A DNA stretch of 64,000 nucleotides from Brachionus plicatilis (Eukaryota; Rotifera; Eurotatoria; Ploima; Brachionidae), in the NCBI GenBank assembly GCA_010279815.1, contig QEOQ01000226.1, forward strand, positions 1,343,552-1,407,551. The letters run 5' to 3'. Of this stretch, positions 58,201 through 64,000 are shown piece by piece. The notes below the pieces were generated by a model. The model saw only the letters and a list, made by a program, of their open reading frames with translations. It was not told the DNA's origin and did no database searches. Position numbers and translations under genes: made by a program. The number at the start of each line of letters is the position of its first letter. Positions within the stretch are counted from its first letter, which is position 1.

Positions 58201-61200
58201 TTAAAATAAAAGTCAATTTAAGACAAAGTAAAATTTTTGATTAAATTTCATTTTTAAAATTCGATGAAAAAATCTTTAATGCTAAATTTAATTACTTTTA
58301 TAAATAAAATTAAATAAAATTTAATTTCTTTAATGCTAAAATACTGCATTTTTTACAATTTAGGATCCTTTTTAAAAATAAAGCTTTGAAATGTTATTTT
58401 AATGTAAAAATCTTGCACAGTGAAAATTATTTTACATTTTTACATTTTCATATTTTTTGATTTTTTGTGCAATATTTCAGAAAATAGAAAAAAAACTCTT
58501 CTATATTATTAAGTAACCAAAATTAAAAACATAGTTGTCTAAAAATCACAAGTCTCAAGTCAGTCCAAGTCTAGACATGTGCACTAAAAATCTAAAAATC
58601 TAAAAATATGAAAATATAATAATGTTAAATTTTCTACATTTTGCCAAAAATCTTTGATGAAATTTAATTACGCATTTAAAATTTCTGATCAAATTTGAAA
58701 AATTAAATTTGATCAAAAATTTTACTTTGCCCAATTTAAAGAATTATTTGCGTAAATTCAAAGTTTTATTTTTCACAAGATTTAATTTTAAAAATATCTT
58801 TTAGTCTATCGTAGTAAGCCAAGTTAAAAAAAATCACCAGTTAAATAAATTTTGTCAGTTAAAAAAACTTGAAAAATAAATAAAAATATAAATAATTTTC
58901 AAAGTAAAGTTTTGACTGCTTTTTTAGTTATATATTATCTAAAATCTTTTCTCTTACATTTCCTAAATGAATATCGAATGCTTCAACTGGCATCGAATAA
59001 TTCATTACTATATGACAATTCACCATTTGAACCGAAAGCAATTCATCGAATGATTCTAGTACATTATCAAAAGGAAATTGATGAAAATTTTTTTCAGATA
59101 CAATAAATTAGAATTTATGCCGGTTTATTATTCTTATTGGCAATTGATAGTTACAAGTTATGTTTAATTTAAAAAAAAATATTCTTTGATACTTTTAAGT
59201 TATATGTATATTAATAATAGTCATTTTTTATATGATTAAATTAAATTTTGGTTTGTGAATTTTGCAACAAAAAATTGACAGAAATGAGTTTAGGTTTTTT
59301 TTTTTAAAAATTCAATTTTCAATTAAGAAAAAAAAGAATCAAATTACGCACCAAAAATCTAGAATTTTAAATTCAATTTTATTCTTATAGTTACTTTGAT
59401 CATATAAATTAAAATATAGATTTTAGTAAATTTCTAAATATAAAATATAAAAAATTTACATATAAATATAAATTAAATATTAATTTAAATATAAATATAA
59501 ATTTTGAATTAAAAAAGATTTAAAATTTATTTTTAATGGAAGAGCTATCTTTTAAACTTGTAAAATAATGTTTTATTGTTATTTTTTTTTTGAAATTTTT
59601 TTTCCAATCATCCCTTGAACACTGGTAATCTTGGTCACACTTTTTGTTATCTTAAAATCTCATTTTAAACAAAACACAATTTTTTATTTACTGTTAAAGT
59701 ATTTCCCAGAGTATTTGCGATGCCAAAAATCGACTGTTGAATATCTTCTACTGCCGTCTTTTCAGACATCGACTTAAGACTCAAAGCAAGCCGAATACAT
59801 TGATTGGTAACCACATCTCCTAGATTTCTAGTTACTTCATCTGTTTGACTTGTTAGCTCCTTAAGCATCGAAGCTTGAGATTTAACGCTGCTCACATCTG
59901 AAATACTCAGGTTGTTGACAAAATTTGCTATATAATCTCTCAGATCTGCTCTTTCATTTCGGTTTTCTTCGAACTTTTTTTCATCAACATTGCTCTAGAA
60001 GAAAATCAAATTTTAGAAAGGTAACACAAATTCTAGGCTAAAAAATATGATCATCAAAATAAGAAAATCCATTTTGTGGTATTCTAAAAAATAATTTTTT
60101 TGTTCACTCAATTGAATACAATTAATTGTATTGGATTTAATATTTTTTTTTTAAGTTAGACATTTTCTTAATAAAATAGGGATGTTTGTATTAAAATTAG
60201 AGAAAAATAAATTATGATGAAAATTATGGGTCTTTAAAAATTAATTGACAATTTGACAAAAATAAAAATTAATTTTAAAAATGTCTAATAAAATATAAAG
60301 TGGACTGTCTTGCAAAGAACTTTGATTAAGCATCGTAAGGTCCTTAAAGATAACATTTCTTGTTAAGACTTGATAACATTTCATAAATCGTTATATAAAA
60401 TCAATTTTCTAAAATTTTGGCAAATTGATGTTTCAGATCAAATTTTAGGATCAAAACGATCATTTAAAATAAGACATGGGCAAAAGACAAAAAAAAAGTC
60501 AATTGACTTGACTTAAAATTTAAAAAAAAAAAAATCACTAAAAATGAAAAATTTAGAATCAATAACACTATTATACAGCAATTTTGATCTCTTAAAAAAT
60601 TAGTAATTAAACTTTGCTAAAAACCCAAATAAAATACTGATTTAATAATAAATTAAAAAAAATTTGTTTTTTTTATATCATGCTTTCCATAAGAACTATT
60701 CAAAAAAAATGACACTTTATAAAGTCAAGTCAAATGACTTAACTTGACTTTGACTTAATGACTTTTGCCAAAGTCTGTTTAAAATTTTAAAACTTAATTA
60801 ATCTAATGATTTTTATAATTTTTAAGAAATAAATACTAGACATTGCTAGACATTTTATGTCTAATAATGGTTCATTATCAAATTAACATCAAAATGATTG
60901 ATCTCTAATTTATTTAACAAAAACAATCAATAATTAAATTAATTCAGGTTAAGGTAATTCACAAATTCAAATTTATAACTTTTATATCCATTCGTTCAAA
61001 CTGAAATTATTTTATTTTTCCATTTAAATAAATTTTTAAATTTTAAAACAGTAAATTTTTTTGTCTTTAAAAATTAGTTTTCATTAAAATCTCTTAAAAT
61101 ATTTAAACCTATTAAAGTTCAATAAAAAGAGACATTTTAAAATTATAAATATGAAAATAAACTTGACATGACATGTCAAGTAATTGCTTTTGGAAAAATT

Positions 61201-63478
61201 TATTTTTTCTCTATTATTAAATAAAATGCTACAATTCATGTTTTGATCTTTTGATCTTGATCTCAAACTTCAATTTGCCAAAATTTTAGGTTTTTTTTAA
61301 TCTGAATTCATTAGCCATGTGATTAGTCAGAAGTTTCTCAACAGAAGTAAAAAAACTTCACTTCTGTATATTTTTTAATTTTTTTTATTCTAATATATGA
61401 CCATATTTAAAAGAGAGACAAAAGGTAATATTACAGGTTTAATTCCAGAAAAGGAACTTCCAGGTCCATAACTCGAACTCAAGACTGTGCTCGAATTGCT
61501 TGTTTCACTGAGAGATTTTTTGTCCGAGAGACTCATGACATTTAAAAGTGACGTAAGGCCCAGAATTGACTCGACACTGCTCTTAGAATCACCATTATTC
61601 AAAGCATCTAATAATTTTGGACTGAGCAAATTTGAGTAAGAGACAAATGCAGTTAGATTGGGCCTGACAGTTATTTCATCCGGAATTTTATAGATAACAA
61701 ACCCATCTTCATTGTCATATATTTGAACTTCGATGGATAATTTGTACGAATTGTAAGGAGCTCCTTGGGGCAATTTGGTCACCAATTTTCCATCAACAGT
61801 CGAAGCCAAGCCAACTTTAACTGGATCATCGAGATAAACAGCTTGTAAAATTTTAATGAAAAATTTTTTTTTTTAATTTCAAAAATATTTTAAGTACCTG
61901 AAAATAGGTATTTTTTTATGTAGCCATCATCATCTTTCCAGTTTAAGCACTCAATAGTAAACTCGGTCTCAGCCGAATAGCCCTCTGTGTTGCTAATTGA
62001 ACATGTTCCGTGCTTAGGCATTTGATTTATTTGTAAAATCAGTGACGATTTACCAGTTGTAATGCCACTTGATTGTGATATTGTGTTCACTGTGAATTCG
62101 ACTTTCCATCTGAATGTTTGTTTGTTTGATAAAAATAGTGAATTTAAAATAGTCAATTCACGTGAATTTACATCTGTTAAGAATAAATTTAAAATTAAAA
62201 AAAAATGTTTGATAAAATCTTTTAAGCCTAAAAAAGAAAAAGAAAAATTTTTTTTTAAAATTTTTTAGAATAATAATTTATTGAAAACAAAAATGCGACA
62301 AGATCGAACTGTTATTGCATTATCTTTAGTAATTTTACAATAAAATGTAAGATAATAAAAATTTTGGAAATATATTTATAAATAAAAGCAAGCTTTTAAA
62401 AATAGGAGAACTTTTTCATAATAATTTTATTATTTCAAAAACTTAATAACTATTAAAATAAATGACCAAATGCATTTGAACAAACACGAGCTTAAAACAA
62501 TTATAACCAACTTAAAATAACTTTAAATAGACAAAATCGTATTTTTTAATACGATGATTAATTAAATCATCGTATTAAAAAATAAAAAAATTAATCATCA
62601 TTCTGGATTATTTTCTGAAAGAGTATTTATTCAACTGACGTTTGTCCGAAATTATAGAAAAGTGTGTTAAAATAATGAACAAATAAAAGCGTTGCCAAAA
62701 AATTTATTAATTTTTAATTTAATTGTATAAAATTAGAAATGAAAAAGTAAAATTTTTTCATCAATTTTTTGTTTGAAAATAACATTTTTGAAAATGTATT
62801 TTTTTAGAAGTAGTTTTTATAATCTATTGTACTTAAAAAAAAAGAACTTAAAAATTTGATTATCTTTTTAAATTATTTAATTTTTTCTTCAATTTTTTAC
62901 TTGCATTTATTTATTTTTTTGTCTAAATTTCTGATTGAATCACTAAAATACAGAACCAAAATTTTCATTTCGTAATTTTCCTAGAAAATTTTTTTTTTTA
63001 TTCATTTTTTGTAAAAAGAGAATTGAGCTAAATTTTATTATCACTAAATTGAAAAATATTATTTAACATGTTAATTAAAATCATTAAGAAAATTTAGTGA
63101 TAAAATCAGTAATTAGACATTTCTTTTTTTAGTCTTTTGCTGGATTAAGTCTCTGGAAATGGAAACACATAAATAGCGACCTTTGATTAGGAATTTTAAA
63201 AAAATGGAAAATTTTTGGGACAGAATGCTTTATTGGTATTTTAGAAATACTTACTTCGTAAATGTGTATAATTATAGTATGGCACCCATTTTTCTTCTAA
63301 ATCATTGTCTTTAGCTGTAAAATTCCAATATTTATAAATTCTAAATTGATAATCAATGCGAGTAATGTTATCTTGGAATGAACATCCTCCATGACACGAA
63401 CTGACCAAAATAAGCCGGGTGTTCGGGTTTATTTTTACTTTGTCCTCATAAGACCAGCATGTACCCAAAAATTTACAC
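49294..63478 (-). CDS. Polycystin-1-like protein (REJ, GPS, PLAT, polycystin channel), 5' end outside window
   Basis: Exons in transcript order: 63478-63255, 62173-61898, 61841-61435, 59994-59692, 57925-57811, 57407-55298, 52638-52338, 52288-51929, 50956-50785, 50722-49401, 49341-49294. All GT-AG, all phases join; about 1,878 residues are present. The first exons form a REJ-type region (CLNWKDDDGYIKKYLFS). Then comes a GPS-like site (CQSTHLTQFAGG, about residue 815), the first TM segment, a PLAT/LH2 domain (SYFYEVIVFTGSRQ to YFLCEKWLGVEKGDG), further TM segments (FPWWTKIIAYILSF), a polycystin extracellular domain (YLRGNLSQLQLMNWIDRQTR) and a six-TM channel ending LLNLFISIVCDAFEQV. PKD1-type proteins work at the cell or ciliary membrane with PKD2-type channel partners. 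The last small exon is inferred. No disabling change. Confidence 0.9.
52966..53703. mobile_element. 738-bp TIR element in a polycystin intron
   Basis: TTAAAGAATACTGGGCAATT at 52966 is matched inverted at 53703. A G+C-richer block (GGACCCCCCAGTAACCGCAT) lies at 53071. A SINE-like insertion sits inside at 53360-53571. Confidence 0.7.
53360..53571 (+). mobile_element. SINE-like insertion with 15-bp direct repeats
   Basis: The direct repeats ACATTTAGACTTTAA at 53345-53359 and 53557-53571 enclose a unique block of better base composition (GGGATACCGGTTTCGACTGG to CTCCCCATTATCC). Part of it (GGTAC.TG.AAA.GAGATGAG..C.TCCCC) recurs at 63846-63885. Size, target duplication and A/T-rich right end fit a SINE. 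The complement CCCAGTCGAAACCGG is reminiscent of a polymerase III B box but is not a clear match. Confidence 0.55.
54039..55069. mobile_element. ACGTAA-type TIR element of about 1 kb with an inner insertion, in a polycystin intron
   Basis: The left end CAGTACTGCCACGATAAGTG and the inverse of CAGTAATGCCTGGATAAGTG at 55069 define it. TA precedes the left end; AA follows the right. Right-arm words are AATTTACGTAATTTAAC-like. Between 54072 and 54525 lies a G+C-richer block bounded by GTGTTGG and CCAACAC, containing AAGACCGGTCTTTTGGACCG palindromes; probably a second, nested element. Confidence 0.65.
57926..59691 (-). other. Polycystin intron without clear inserts
   Basis: 1.77 kb, A/T-rich. A plus-strand frame at 58912-59106 (contains LLYDNSPFEPKAIHRMILVH) has better composition and could be a transposon gene scrap, but no motif is recognised. 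AGTCTCAAGTCAGTCCAAGT at about 58553 belongs to the AAGTC-rich family seen at 60472 and 63740. Confidence 0.3.
60472..60776. repeat. AAGTC-rich inverted-repeat element
   Basis: AGACATGGGCAAAAGAC with GTCAATTGACTTGACTT on the left, and the inverse order ending GACTTTTGCCAAAGTCT on the right, form arms of about 50-60 bp. Related unpaired words occur at 25490, 58553 and 63740. Located in the polycystin intron 59995-61434. Confidence 0.6.
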
Positions 63479-64000
63479 CTTTTTGAATCAAAAGAAAAAA
63501 TTATTTAATGATTCAAATAATTAATACGATGAACTTAAGTCCATAAATTTAATTGATTCAAATTCAAATTTTATGCAATCAAGACAATTATTAATTTATT
63601 TATTTCAATTTTTTAAATGAGCATGATTTAGCTTTCATATAATGAAAATTTTCTAATTAGAGATTTTAAATTGAAACTAAAAAATATTTAAATTTCTTAA
63701 AATTTCACTTGAAAGTATATTTTATATCAGAGTTGTTTTAAAGTCAGAAGTCTCAAGTCAAGTCCAAGTCCGGACTTTTTTTTTTTCAAAGTCCGAGCCA
63801 AAGCCAAAAAATTAAAAATTATCTAAATATTTTAATACAATGAAAAAGGTACTGGAAAAAGAGATGAGAACTTCCCCAATTTTCGTGATGTAAAGTACGG
63901 GAAAAATTACTATTTTTATTACTATAAAAATCAAGTATACTACTAATTTTTTCACTAGCTAATTATTTTTATTATTAAAATTATTCTAATAAATCTAAAA
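63479..64000. other. Polycystin intron running off the right edge
   Basis: No further exon found. AGTCTCAAGTCAAGTCCAAG at about 63741 pairs with AAAGTCCGAGCC nearby, and a SINE-like 3' part lies at 63840-63905. Confidence 0.4.

Overview
The window is animal nuclear DNA. It is very A+T-rich and carries widely spaced, intron-bearing genes with metazoan domain architectures (a NUP85-type nucleoporin, Core-2/I-branching glycosyltransferases, a polycystin-1 family receptor-channel) among dense, decayed transposons. Introns are often only 47-70 bp with GT-AG ends, mixed with introns of 1-3 kb swollen by repeats. There are no operons, no bacterial-type signals and no organellar or viral genome. A small-genome invertebrate with an A+T-rich genome, such as a monogonont rotifer of the Brachionus type, fits best; that assignment is an inference from style, not a proof.

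Layout from left to right. 1-1620: the 3' part of a MULE transposase gene (FLYWCH finger plus transposase) with one internal stop, followed by a repeat array. 1975-7000: MITEs and foldback elements in A/T-rich filler. 7490-7983: two short hypothetical ORFs, one with a CRIB-like motif. 8820-13891 (minus): a complete nine-exon NUP85 gene whose exon phases all join. 14950-15830: inverted array of units of about 90 bp. 16200-19943 (plus): a nearly full-length CR1-like LINE with an ORF2 frameshift. 20808-24010 (minus): beta-1,6-N-acetylglucosaminyltransferase gene A. 24473-25021 (minus): unrecognised gene. 25699-27961: nested TIR elements and a palindromic MITE. 28214-31401: a 3.2-kb pogo-like transposon inserted in the 3' flank of gene B. 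31672-36308 (minus): glycosyltransferase gene B, a near-identical duplicate of A, whose large intron holds a MULE fragment and another TIR element. 36.3-49.1 kb: a transposon graveyard (Penelope-like element, second LINE, helicase, PHD and mariner fragments, foldback MITEs). 49294-63478 (minus): eleven 3' exons of a polycystin-1-like gene (REJ, GPS, PLAT, six-TM channel); its 5' end lies beyond the right edge.

The host genes do not form an evident pathway. The main theme is transposon biology. Several TA-flanked elements of different size, one with a pogo transposase and one carrying mariner transposase sequence, share long terminal repeats built from the same palindromic word TTTACGTAAA. Both MULE loci have ends made of TGTC-cored short repeats. 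LINE 3' ends carry small hairpins followed by microsatellite tails. The duplicated glycosyltransferase locus supplies a natural empty site for the pogo insertion.
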